DNA from: Candidatus Thioglobus sp.
GTDB taxonomy: Bacteria; Pseudomonadota; Gammaproteobacteria; PS1; Pseudothioglobaceae
Direction of reading: 5' to 3'
NCBI GenBank assembly: GCA_015163925.1
Contig: JAAOIF010000057.1
Coordinates: forward strand, 1 to 7,016
Length of the DNA: 7,016 bases
Position numbers and translations under genes: made by a program. Under the pieces are notes generated by a model. The model was given only the letters and a program-made list of their open reading frames with translations, was not told the DNA's origin and did not search any database. Shown here piece by piece: positions 1-6,827 of this stretch. How positions within the stretch are numbered: position 1 is the first letter of the stretch; every line of letters begins with the position of its first letter.

Positions 1-33
1 TTATTGCAAAATCAAACAAATAAAAAGCCTTAA

Positions 34-1110
34 ATGAAACCAACTCATACGATTATTAGAAGAAAATCCAAGCAAATTTTTGTCGGAAATGTTGCTATTG
101 GCGGTGATTCGCCGATTTCGGTGCAAAGTATGACAAATACTAACACTTCTGATGTCAGCAAAACTCTCAAACAAATTAATGCAATTTCAGCCGCTGGAGC
201 TGATTTAGTAAGGGTTTCCGTGCCGAATATGGAGGCGGCGGAGGCGTTTAAACAGATTAAAAAACAAGCTAATATTCCGCTAATTGCCGATATTCATTTT
301 GATTATAAAATTGCCCTAAAAGTGGCAGAATATGGCGCAGATTGCTTGCGAATAAATCCGGGAAATATCGGCAGGGAAGACCGCGTGCGTGAGGTGGTGG
401 CTGCCGCAAAAGACAAAAATATTCCTATTAGAATAGGGGTAAACGCCGGTTCGCTGGAAAAAGATTTGCAGAAAAAATATACCGAGCCGACCCCTGAGGC
501 GATGGTGGAATCGGTTTTTCGGCATATTGATATTTTGGATAAACTCAATTTTGATAATTACAAAATTTCACTCAAAGCTTCTGAGATTTTTATGACCGTT
601 TTCGCCTACAAGCAGCTTGCCACCCAGATTGACAACCCATTGCATTTAGGCATTACTGAGGCCGGCTCGCTCAGGTCCGGCACGGTGAAATCCGCAATTG
701 GTTTGGGCTTATTGCTCGCAGAAGGCATTGGTGACACCATTCGCGTCTCATTAGCAGCCGACCCGGTGGATGAAGTTAGGGTCGGTTTTGACATTTTAAA
801 GTCACTTCATTTGCGTAAAAAAGGCGTTAATTTGATTGCCTGCCCGTCCTGTTCTCGGCAAAAATTTGATGTAATTTCTGTGGTCAATGAGCTTGAATCT
901 CGCTTGGAGGATATTACCGAATCCATTGATGTGGCAGTGATTGGCTGCGTGGTGAATGGTCCGGGCGAGGCAAAAGCGGTGTCGGTCGGACTAACTGGCG
1001 GCGCGCCGAATTTGCTTTATCTCAACGGCAAAACTCACTCTAAAGTTAGTAATTCCGATTTGGTTGATGAGTTGGAGGCAAAAATCCGCCAGCAATTAGA
1101 GGCTAAATAA
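34..1110 (+). CDS. ispG: 4-hydroxy-3-methylbut-2-enyl diphosphate synthase (IspG/GcpE)
   Basis: IspG is the cytosolic [4Fe-4S] enzyme that converts 2-C-methyl-D-erythritol 2,4-cyclodiphosphate to HMBPP, the penultimate step of the MEP isoprenoid pathway. The 358-residue product matches the short bacterial form along its whole length. The N-terminal TIM-barrel part has VQSMTNT (30-36), [13 protein letters not shown] (60-72), ADIHFDY (85-91) and LRINPGNIG (105-113). The C-terminal domain has the cluster ligands Cys270 and Cys273 (ACPSCSRQ), Cys305 ([10 protein letters not shown]) and Glu312, at the same numbering as the E. coli enzyme. The start lies directly after a TAA at 31-33, with no clear Shine-Dalgarno sequence, so an upstream gene may end there and be cotranscribed. 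Its stop is 3 bp from that of the convergent DUF2062 gene. The product is complete and no key residue is missing. Confidence 0.98.
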   Translation: MKPTHTIIRRKSKQIFVGNVAIGGDSPISVQSMTNTNTSDVSKTLKQINAISAAGADLVRVSVPNMEAAEAFKQIKKQANIPLIADIHFDYKIALKVAEYGADCLRINPGNIGREDRVREVVAAAKDKNIPIRIGVNAGSLEKDLQKKYTEPTPEAMVESVFRHIDILDKLNFDNYKISLKASEIFMTVFAYKQLATQIDNPLHLGITEAGSLRSGTVKSAIGLGLLLAEGIGDTIRVSLAADPVDEVRVGFDILKSLHLRKKGVNLIACPSCSRQKFDVISVVNELESRLEDITESIDVAVIGCVVNGPGEAKAVSVGLTGGAPNLLYLNGKTHSKVSNSDLVDELEAKIRQQLEAK

Positions 1111-1113
1111 ACG

Positions 1114-1608
1114 CTAAAAACGCCTGACTTTTCTATAAGCTTTGAAGCGATAAATCAGCTGAATTGTCCAGTAGCCGACCACGGCACTGACGGTGGAAAC
1201 CACCAAGCAGCCAAGCAAAAACGGCTGCCAAATAATGCCTAAAACTTGCCAAATATATGCAAAAGACATCACAAAATTTTGCTCAATACTAACGCCTAAA
1301 ATCCAAGCGCCGAGCTTGTAACAAGCATAAAAAATCGGCGGAATCGTCAGCGGATTACTAATCCAAACCAGCGCCACAGCCAGCGGCAAATTAGCAGAAA
1401 AAATCACCGCCGCCGGAGCCGCCAAAAGCATCTGAAATGGCACTGGAATAAAAGCGCAAAAAAGCCCGATAGCAAAGGCTTTGGAGATAGATTTCCGATT
1501 AAAATTCCACAAGCTCGGATGGTGCAAATGCTTGGAAAGCCAGCCCAAATATTGATGATTTTTCAAGGCATCTGGACTGGGGCTAAGGCGTTTTAAAATC
1601 CGTTTCAT
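1114..1608 (-). CDS. DUF2062 domain-containing membrane protein
   Basis: This is a 164-residue hydrophobic protein of the DUF2062 family, whose biochemical role is not established. A basic, cytosol-like N-terminus (residues 1-43) is followed by hydrophobic stretches at about 44-55, 59-82, 90-107 and 128-152, and a basic tail (RFKAYRKVRRF). Family-type motifs are GLFCAFIPVPFQM (48-60) and SNPLTIPPIFYACYKLG (84-100). The start codon overlaps the stop of dxs by 4 bp (ATGA on the minus strand, bases 1605-1608), which suggests translational coupling and cotranscription from the dxs promoter. The linkage hints at a membrane or isoprenoid-lipid role, but that is only inference. The gene ends 3 bp from the convergent ispG stop, with no hairpin terminator visible. 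The family call is fairly sure; the function is unknown. Confidence 0.85.
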   Translation of the reverse strand: MKRILKRLSPSPDALKNHQYLGWLSKHLHHPSLWNFNRKSISKAFAIGLFCAFIPVPFQMLLAAPAAVIFSANLPLAVALVWISNPLTIPPIFYACYKLGAWILGVSIEQNFVMSFAYIWQVLGIIWQPFLLGCLVVSTVSAVVGYWTIQLIYRFKAYRKVRRF

Positions 1609-3410
1609 AATTCACTCGCTTGGATGATGCCGGCAGCGTCTAAGCCATACAGGGCGTGCAATTCCGCCTGAGTGCCTTGCTCGGTGAAGGTATCTGGCAA
1701 GCCTAATATTTTCAGCGGAGTAGTAATATTTTGCTGATGTAAAAACTCACTAATTGCACTCCCAGCGCCGCCGCTGATGGCATTATCCTCAATGGAAATA
1801 AGCCGGCTGTGTGAGGCAGAAATTTCAACAATCAGCGCCTCGTCAAGTGGCTTGATAAAACGCATATCAACCACGCTGGCACTGAGTTTTTCCCCAGCAA
1901 TCAGCGCCTCTTTGAGGGTGGTTCCAAACGCCAAAATAGCAATTTTCTTGCCAGTTTTAACCACTTCTGCCTTGCCGATTCCAATGGTTTTGTTAGAAAT
2001 ATAATTGCCCGCCGACTGGTCAGCCCCCCGCGGATAACGCAGACAGACCGCGCCTTCCAGCCGATAAGCAGTATTTAACATTTGATACATTTGCCCAGCA
2101 GAACTCGCCGCCATAATAATTAAATTCGGAATGCAGCGCAGGAAACTTAAATCAAAACTACCGGCATGAGTTGCGCCGTCAGCCCCCACCAGACCGGCTC
2201 TGTCAATGGCAAAAACCACATTCAGATTTTGCAAAGCGATGTCGTGAATCAGCTGGTCGTAGCCGCGTTGCAGAAAAGTAGAATAAATTGCCACAACCGG
2301 CTTAAAGCCTTGCACAGCAAGCCCTCCAGCAAAAGTAATAGCATGCTGCTCGGCAATCCCAACATCAAAATATTGCTCTGGAAATTTCGCCTCAAACTCA
2401 GTCATACCAGAGCCTGCGCCCATCGCCGGAGTAATTGCCATCAGCTGCGGGTCGTGTGCGGCGGTGTCTGTCAGCCAAGTCCCAAACACTTGGCTGTAAT
2501 TTATCAGCGCCGTGGAATCGCTTGAGGCCGGGGCAACGCCGTGAAATTTGCAAGGGTCATTTTCTGCGGTGTCCAAGCCATAGCCTTTTTTGGTGATTAA
2601 ATGCAGTAGCCGTGGCATTTTCAGCTGTTTTAGATTTTGCAAAGTTTTGATAAGTAATGGCAAATCATGCCCGTCAATCGGTCCAAAATAATCAATTCCC
2701 AATTCCTCAAACAAGGTGCTGGGCAAAACCATTCCCTTCAAATGTTCCTCTGAGCGCTTGGCAAATTGATGTATGGCGGGCATTTTTTGCAAAAATCCTA
2801 GAGATTTTGATTTCATAGTCGCATACACTTTGCCGGAAATCAGTTTGGTCAAATATTTATTCATCGCCCCGACATTTTTGGAAATGCTCATATCGTTATC
2901 ATTTAGGACAATTAGCAGGTCGGCATCCGAGTCGCCAGCGTGATTTAGCGCCTCAAACGACATTCCGCCGGTCAGCGCCCCATCGCCAATTACCACCACG
3001 GATTTATGCTGATTTTGATTGATTTTATTAGCAATCGCAATTCCCAGCCCAGCACTAATGGAAGTGGAAGAATGCCCAGCGCCAAAGGCATCATAGACGC
3101 TTTCTGCTCTTTTAGTAAAGCCGCTCAGACCATTTTTCTTGCGCAAACTGTGCATTTTTTCACGCCGCCCAGTGAGAATTTTATGCGTATAAGCCTGATG
3201 CCCGACATCAAAAACAAAGCTATCAGCCGGCGTTTCAAACACATAATGCATTGCCAAAGTCAGCTCAACAGTGCCTAAATTCGGCGCTAAATGACCGCCG
3301 GTTTTTTGAATATTTTCAATCAAAAATTCACGAATTTCATCCGCCAAAATCTGTAATTGACCTAAGTCTAATTCTTTAATATCTGCTGGAGAATCAATCA
3401 AATCAAGCAT
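1605..3410 (-). CDS. dxs: 1-deoxy-D-xylulose-5-phosphate synthase
   Basis: Dxs is the thiamine-diphosphate enzyme that condenses pyruvate and glyceraldehyde 3-phosphate to DXP, the first step of the MEP pathway, also feeding thiamine and pyridoxal synthesis. Counting from the ATG (601 residues, close to the usual 620), the first domain has GGHLAPNLGT with His40, GHQAYTHKILTGR (70-82), and the ThDP/Mg2+ motif Asp143 (GDGALTGG) through Asn172 (NDNDMSIS). The pyrimidine-binding domain has DVGIAEQHA with catalytic Glu354, YSTFLQRGYDQLIHD (376-390), His415 (GADGATHAG) and Arg461 (RYPRG). A transketolase C-terminal domain follows. A TTG at 3417-3419, in frame nine bases upstream, is an alternative start (604 residues). 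Neither start has a good Shine-Dalgarno sequence; ATG is preferred because the predicted promoter then leaves a longer leader. The gene is complete and is first in an operon with the DUF2062 gene. Confidence 0.97.
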   Translation of the reverse strand: MLDLIDSPADIKELDLGQLQILADEIREFLIENIQKTGGHLAPNLGTVELTLAMHYVFETPADSFVFDVGHQAYTHKILTGRREKMHSLRKKNGLSGFTKRAESVYDAFGAGHSSTSISAGLGIAIANKINQNQHKSVVVIGDGALTGGMSFEALNHAGDSDADLLIVLNDNDMSISKNVGAMNKYLTKLISGKVYATMKSKSLGFLQKMPAIHQFAKRSEEHLKGMVLPSTLFEELGIDYFGPIDGHDLPLLIKTLQNLKQLKMPRLLHLITKKGYGLDTAENDPCKFHGVAPASSDSTALINYSQVFGTWLTDTAAHDPQLMAITPAMGAGSGMTEFEAKFPEQYFDVGIAEQHAITFAGGLAVQGFKPVVAIYSTFLQRGYDQLIHDIALQNLNVVFAIDRAGLVGADGATHAGSFDLSFLRCIPNLIIMAASSAGQMYQMLNTAYRLEGAVCLRYPRGADQSAGNYISNKTIGIGKAEVVKTGKKIAILAFGTTLKEALIAGEKLSASVVDMRFIKPLDEALIVEISASHSRLISIEDNAISGGAGSAISEFLHQQNITTPLKILGLPDTFTEQGTQAELHALYGLDAAGIIQASEL

Positions 3411-3438
3411 ATTTGCCAATAATTAGGAAAAACAAACC

Positions 3439-3467
3439 ATTATACTGCTTTGCATTCATAGCGTAAA
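3439..3467 (-). promoter_or_regulatory. Sigma-70-type promoter for dxs
   Basis: On the minus strand a perfect TATAAT (-10, bases 3439-3444) lies exactly 17 bp downstream of TTTACG (-35, bases 3462-3467; four of six consensus matches). Transcription would begin near 3432, giving a leader of about 22 nt to the dxs ATG. It is the only strong promoter match I noticed in the roughly 90-bp divergent region between dxs and trhO, and it would also serve the DUF2062 gene. The call rests on consensus matching only. Confidence 0.6.
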
Positions 3468-3503
3468 ATTAATGTATTTTACTCGGATTGCTTCATAAAA
3501 TTA

Positions 3504-4466
3504 ATGCTTACCGTTTGCGCACTTTATCAGTTTGTTCGTTTGGATGATTTTGAAAAATTCCGCCAGCCATTGCACAAATTGATGGAAAAATTAGCCGTCA
3601 AAGGCACAATTCTTTTGGCTTTAGAGGGGCTGAATGGAACTATTTCTGGCACGCAAAAATCAATTGATTTAGTGCTTGAATTTTTGCAAAATGATTCCAG
3701 ATTTGACAACTTAGAAATCAAATTTTCATACAGCAAAACCTCGCCGTTCAAGCGTTTAAAAGTCAAATTAAAGAGTGAAATCGTAACTTTAGGCATTGAA
3801 AATATTGACCCTTTGAACTCCGCCGGAACTTACATAAAACCTGAAAATTGGAATGATTTAATCAGCGATCCAGAGGTAATTTTGATTGATACCAGAAATA
3901 ATTATGAATATGAAATCGGCAGTTTTAAAGGCGCTATTAACCCAAATACCGAGACTTTCAGGGAGTTTCCGGCTTACACTAAAAATAATTTAGAAAAGTA
4001 TCGTGGCAAAAAAATAGCAATGTTTTGCACCGGCGGCATTCGTTGTGAAAAATCCAGCGCTTACCTAAAATCGCAAGGTTTTGATGAGGTTTATCACTTG
4101 CACGGCGGCATTTTAAAGTATTTGCAAGAGGTTGAAAAATCCCAAAGCCTGTGGCAGGGCGAGTGTTTTGTATTTGATGAGCGGGTGGCGGTCAAGCATA
4201 ATTTAGCGCCGGGAAAATACGACCAATGCCACGCCTGCCGCTATCCGATTACCGCCGAGGACAAGCGCCATTTGCATTATGAAAAAGGCGTTTGCTGCCC
4301 GCGCTGCTACGGCTCAAAAAATGAATCTCAGCTGAGTCGTTACCGTGAGCGGCAGCGGCAAGTGGAACTCGCTGATGCCAGAGGTCAGGCGCATATCGGC
4401 GATGAGGCAAGCCAAATTATTAACGCTAAAATCAAGCAAAAAGTTAAGAAAATTGGAGCTAAATAA
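3504..4466 (+). CDS. trhO: tRNA uridine(34) hydroxylase TrhO (rhodanese-domain, YceA/UPF0176 family)
   Basis: TrhO performs oxygen-dependent hydroxylation of the wobble uridine U34 of certain tRNAs, the first step toward (c)mo5U. The 320-residue product has the family layout: an N-terminal domain (about 1-95, with [18 protein letters not shown] at 32-49), a rhodanese domain (about 112-212, with [18 protein letters not shown] at 127-144), the active loop CTGGIRCEK with Cys175 and Cys181, and a C-terminal Cys-rich segment (Cys242, Cys245, Cys264, Cys265, Cys268) that looks like a metal-binding knuckle. The C-terminus is Arg- and Lys-rich, suitable for RNA contact. The start fits family N-termini ([10 protein letters not shown]), but no good ribosome site precedes it. 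Only a weak promoter candidate (TTGCAT at 3450, TGTATT at 3473) is visible upstream. A methyltransferase gene follows after 3 bp and is probably in the same transcript. Confidence 0.92.
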   Translation: MLTVCALYQFVRLDDFEKFRQPLHKLMEKLAVKGTILLALEGLNGTISGTQKSIDLVLEFLQNDSRFDNLEIKFSYSKTSPFKRLKVKLKSEIVTLGIENIDPLNSAGTYIKPENWNDLISDPEVILIDTRNNYEYEIGSFKGAINPNTETFREFPAYTKNNLEKYRGKKIAMFCTGGIRCEKSSAYLKSQGFDEVYHLHGGILKYLQEVEKSQSLWQGECFVFDERVAVKHNLAPGKYDQCHACRYPITAEDKRHLHYEKGVCCPRCYGSKNESQLSRYRERQRQVELADARGQAHIGDEASQIINAKIKQKVKKIGAK

Positions 4467-4469
4467 ATT

Positions 4470-5318
4470 ATGTTTTCACGCCAAGACCTCCCAAAACTCA
4501 AGCAAGATTTAAGCGTTCAGGCGAATTTACTCGGCGCTGATTTGAGCTTCAAAACCCGCTGGGGAGTGTTCAGCCCGCGCGCTATTGATGACGGCAGCTC
4601 GCTTTTGCTCAAACATATTGAAATTAACAAAACCGACAAATGCCTTGATTTAGGCTGTGGCTACGGGGCAATCGGCTTGGCGGTCGCCAAAATCTGCTCC
4701 GAAGGCGAAGTGGAAATGGTTGATAAAGATTTTATTGCCGTTGAATTAGCCAATAAAAATGCGGCTTTGAACCAAATTAACAACGCCAAAGCCTACCTCT
4801 CAGACGGTTTTATGAGTGTTAATAGGGAAAAATATTTTGATAAAATCATCTCTAATGTGCCGGCAAAAGTCGGCAGAGAGCAGCTGAGTATTTTTTTGTA
4901 TGACGGCTTTGATGCCCTGAAAACCGGCGGCAGCATCACTTTTGTTACAATTAACGGCTTGCGGCATTTTGTCAAAGATAATTTTCAAGCGGTTTTCGGC
5001 AATTATAAAAAACTCAAACAGGGGCAAAAATATACCGTTGCCCAAGCAATCAAAGTAAACCCTTTGATAACCTTGCTGTTAAGGGGAAATGACCAATTTT
5101 TAGCCGGCTGTTTTTTTGGTAATTTTGCAACTTTTTTTGCAACTTTTTTTGGCAATTTTGACAATACAAATTTTTTCCCATCAGCCAAATTGATTGATTT
5201 ATCAATTACAATAATTTGCTCTTTAGATTTTGAGGCAAAACAGCCGCCCAAAAACACCAAAATTCCAAGTAATATTAATATTTTATTTTGCATACCAAAC
5301 CCCTATTATTATAATTAA
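4470..5318 (+). CDS. Class I SAM-dependent methyltransferase (RsmC/MTS-like) with an acquired antisense-derived C-terminus
   Basis: Residues 1 to about 196 form a complete small methyltransferase resembling the catalytic domain of RsmC, the 16S rRNA guanine-N2 methyltransferase. An N-terminal segment with WGVFSPRAIDDGSSLLL (31-47) leads to SAM motif I DLGCGYGAIGLA (60-71), the acidic end of strand 2 (MVDKDFIAVELANKNAALN, 83-101), DGF (112-114), then motif IV as SNVPAK (128-133) in place of the usual NPP(F/Y). The substrate is probably a nucleic acid, but this is unproven. A GGAG at 4455-4458 lies 11 nt before the ATG, and the trhO stop is 3 bp upstream, so the two genes are likely coupled. 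Residues about 197-282 are low-complexity and Phe/Asn-rich. They are the antisense reading of the lipoprotein gene at 5003-5293 and match no expected domain, so the natural stop seems lost near 5056. The protein may be active, misfolded or trimmed. Confidence 0.85.
   Translation: MFSRQDLPKLKQDLSVQANLLGADLSFKTRWGVFSPRAIDDGSSLLLKHIEINKTDKCLDLGCGYGAIGLAVAKICSEGEVEMVDKDFIAVELANKNAALNQINNAKAYLSDGFMSVNREKYFDKIISNVPAKVGREQLSIFLYDGFDALKTGGSITFVTINGLRHFVKDNFQAVFGNYKKLKQGQKYTVAQAIKVNPLITLLLRGNDQFLAGCFFGNFATFFATFFGNFDNTNFFPSAKLIDLSITIICSLDFEAKQPPKNTKIPSNINILFCIPNPYYYN
5003..5293 (-). pseudogene. nlpD: Truncated NlpD-like lipoprotein (M23 peptidase domain lost)
   Basis: The 96-codon frame has a good ribosome site (AGGGG, 5300-5304, 6 nt from the ATG) and a clear lipoprotein signal: MQNK, a hydrophobic core, then LGGC with lipidation Cys18. 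Phe follows the Cys, not Asp, so outer-membrane sorting is expected. A Lys/Ala/Pro linker (KLPKKVAKKVAKLPKK, 46-61) leads to NWSFPLNSKVIKGF (66-79), which resembles the entry strand of the NlpD/LytM M23 domain (W-x-WP-x-x-G-x-V-x-x-x-F). Codons after 79 are instead the antisense of the methyltransferase gene, so the rest of the M23 domain is absent; no LysM domain is seen either. NlpD normally activates the amidase AmiC in cell separation. Position just after yqaA (11-bp overlap) supports the identity, since yqaA-nlpD is a common gammaproteobacterial order. It could still be made as a short lipoprotein. Confidence 0.6.
5127..5150. repeat. 12-bp tandem repeat, two exact copies
   Basis: The unit GCAACTTTTTTT occurs at 5127-5138 and again at 5139-5150, with a degenerate third copy after it. 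On the minus strand it encodes the repeated Lys-Lys-Val-Ala of the lipoprotein linker, so it probably arose by in-frame duplication inside that gene. Each copy carries a run of seven T (seven A on the coding strand), and another such run is at 5111-5117. Confidence 0.8.
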
Positions 5319-5861
5319 AATCAGCCCGTAGCCCAAGCGGTCAATGTATTTTTGCAGCCAGACATCACAGGAATTACCAAATTTTTTGACAAAAAATGCC
5401 ACTAAAAAAAATCTAGCGCCGCGGGCGAAAATTGACATTAAAACAAATGGCAAAAACGCCATCGCCACAATTCCGGCAGTAATGGTGAAAATTTTGTATG
5501 GAATCGGCGAAAATCCGGCGATGGCAATAATCAAAATTCCGTATTCGTCAAACCAAGATTTAACCAAATTTAGCTTGCCGAGATAGTTCATTTCGGTAAA
5601 AAAATTCATCGCCAAATCTATGAAAAATGAGCCGATGAGGTAGCCGAAAATTCCGCCTAAAACTGAAGAAATTGTGCAAAAAAATGCAAACCGATAAGCC
5701 TGATTTGGATTTTTTAAAGCCATCGGGGCAAGCAGTAAATCCGGCGGCGGATAAGGCAAAACAAAGCTTTCCACAAAACTCAAAGCGCAGAGATAATACA
5801 AACTAAAACGACTTTTCGCCCAGCTTAAAACCAAATTATAAAGGCTTGAGAAAATCTTCAT
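5283..5861 (-). CDS. YqaA-family (DedA/SNARE-associated type) inner-membrane protein
   Basis: This is a 192-residue polytopic membrane protein of the DedA-related YqaA family, a group linked to lipid translocation and envelope homeostasis; the substrate of this branch is not established. Hydrophobic segments lie at about 21-36, 56-88, 108-118, 124-146, 150-158 and 176-190. Conserved features seen are [19 protein letters not shown] (31-49), GGIFGYLIG (69-77), [16 protein letters not shown] (115-130) and the Arg-bearing [10 protein letters not shown] (146-155). The start codon overlaps the glyQ stop by 4 bp (ATGA, 5858-5861), implying translational coupling, and its end overlaps the truncated lipoprotein gene by 11 bp. 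In many gammaproteobacteria this family sits between pcm and nlpD, which agrees with the neighbour downstream. The gene is full length with no damage. The family is confident; the function is inferred from relatives. Confidence 0.87.
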   Translation of the reverse strand: MKIFSSLYNLVLSWAKSRFSLYYLCALSFVESFVLPYPPPDLLLAPMALKNPNQAYRFAFFCTISSVLGGIFGYLIGSFFIDLAMNFFTEMNYLGKLNLVKSWFDEYGILIIAIAGFSPIPYKIFTITAGIVAMAFLPFVLMSIFARGARFFLVAFFVKKFGNSCDVWLQKYIDRLGYGLILIIIIGVWYAK

Positions 5862-6769
5862 TTTGAATTATTTTGACACATCGGAAAGCCTAATTTTTCT
5901 CGTGAATCATAATAAGTTTGCGCCACTTTTTGGCTCATCAAACGCACGCGGCGAATGAATCTGGCGCGGTCGGTAACGCTAATAGCTCGCCGAGCATCAA
6001 GCAAATTAAAGAGGTGTGAGGCTTGCAAAACTTGCTCGTAAGCCGGGTAGGATAATTTGGCGGAAATCAGTTTTTCATTCATCAATTCTGCCTCGTCAAA
6101 CTGCCTGAAAAGCACTGCGGTATCAGCAATTTCAAAGTTGTATTTAGATTGCTCAACCTCGTTTTGATGAAAAACATCGCCATAATTTACGCTATTTTCG
6201 CCATCAACCCAGACCAAATCAAACACCGAATCCACCCCCTGCAAATACATCGCCAGCCGCTCCAAACCGTAAGTCAGCTCGCCCGAAACCGGCTTACAAG
6301 CCAGCCCGCCGACCTGCTGAAAATAAGTAAATTGCGACACTTCCATTCCATCTAACCAAACCTCCCAGCCCAGCCCCCAAGCCCCAAGCGTGGGCGATTC
6401 CCAATTATCTTCAACAAATCTGACATCGTGTTTTTGCAAATCTATGCCGATTTCCGCCAACGATTCCAAGTATAAATCCTGAATATTTTGCGGCGATGGT
6501 TTGAGCAAAACTTGAAATTGATAATAGTGTTGCAAGCGGTTTGGATTTTCCCCAAAACGCCCGTCAGTAGGGCGGCGAGAGGGCTGGACATAAGCCGCCT
6601 GCCACGGCTCAGGACCGATTGAGCGCAGAAAAGTTGCCGGATGAAAAGTCCCAGCGCCCATTTCCATATCAAACGGTTGCAGCAAAATACAACCCTTCGC
6701 CGCCCAAAATGATTGTAATTTTAGGATTAAATTTTGAAACGAAGCAGCGCTGTCTAAATTTTTTGTCAT
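5858..6769 (-). CDS. glyQ: Glycine-tRNA ligase alpha subunit
   Basis: GlyQ is the catalytic alpha chain of the alpha2beta2 class II glycyl-tRNA synthetase, which charges tRNA-Gly in the cytosol together with GlyS. From the ATG at 6769 the product is 303 residues, the same as E. coli GlyQ. It has [20 protein letters not shown] (28-47), the near-invariant [20 protein letters not shown] (58-77), [20 protein letters not shown] (117-136), FTYFQQVGG (147-155) and motif 3 [14 protein letters not shown] (168-181). The C-terminal helical part includes [22 protein letters not shown] (255-276). An in-frame TTG at 6793 would add eight hydrophobic residues and has a better ribosome site (AAGG, 6 nt away), but relatives start near the ATG. 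glyS, usually the next gene, is replaced here by yqaA. The gene is complete. Confidence 0.97.
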   Translation of the reverse strand: MTKNLDSAASFQNLILKLQSFWAAKGCILLQPFDMEMGAGTFHPATFLRSIGPEPWQAAYVQPSRRPTDGRFGENPNRLQHYYQFQVLLKPSPQNIQDLYLESLAEIGIDLQKHDVRFVEDNWESPTLGAWGLGWEVWLDGMEVSQFTYFQQVGGLACKPVSGELTYGLERLAMYLQGVDSVFDLVWVDGENSVNYGDVFHQNEVEQSKYNFEIADTAVLFRQFDEAELMNEKLISAKLSYPAYEQVLQASHLFNLLDARRAISVTDRARFIRRVRLMSQKVAQTYYDSREKLGFPMCQNNSK

Positions 6770-6827
6770 TTTCAAGCAAGCAAAATAAAGCAAATTTTAC
6801 CTTTAATCCTTTGTGAAATAGGCAACA
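6770..6827 (-). promoter_or_regulatory. Translation-initiation region of glyQ, with a possible 18-codon coupling ORF
   Basis: The glyQ ATG has no ribosome site of its own. On the minus strand the stop of the preceding gene forms TAATG, opening an 18-codon frame ([18 protein letters not shown]) whose TGA ends 2 nt before the glyQ ATG. An AAGG at 6800-6803 lies inside it, 6 nt before an in-frame TTG. Either termination-reinitiation onto the ATG or direct TTG initiation is possible. No convincing promoter was found here, so glyQ is probably cotranscribed with the upstream gene. Confidence 0.3.

Noticed and set aside
1..33. Ten-codon frame ending in TAA at 31-33, directly before ispG, possibly the end of an upstream gene.
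   Set aside because: All three frames stop within the first 37 bases, and ten residues (LLQNQTNKKP) are too few to identify a gene or confirm that it is coding.
303..794. Minus-strand open frames of 62-81 codons inside ispG.
   Set aside because: Antisense to a fully conserved enzyme, with no independent coding evidence.
1108..1145. Terminator hairpin between ispG and the DUF2062 gene.
   Set aside because: No stable inverted repeat with a T-run was found; A/T-rich bases there do not pair into a convincing stem.
1777..3278. Plus-strand open frames of 75-119 codons inside dxs (1777-2004, 2166-2525, 3006-3278).
   Set aside because: They lie wholly antisense to a well-conserved dxs frame and show no recognisable domain or ribosome site, so they are shadows.
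3450..3478. Weak promoter for trhO on the plus strand: TTGCAT (3450-3455), 17 bp, TGTATT (3473-3478).
   Set aside because: Only three and four of six consensus matches in AT-rich DNA; similar matches arise by chance. A promoter is expected in this region but cannot be placed.
5058..5318. Residues 197-282 of the methyltransferase as a real Phe/Asn-rich C-terminal domain.
   Set aside because: The FFGNFATFFATFF pattern is the direct antisense reading of the Lys-rich linker of the lipoprotein gene, whose signal peptide, lipobox and ribosome site make it the genuine coding strand there.
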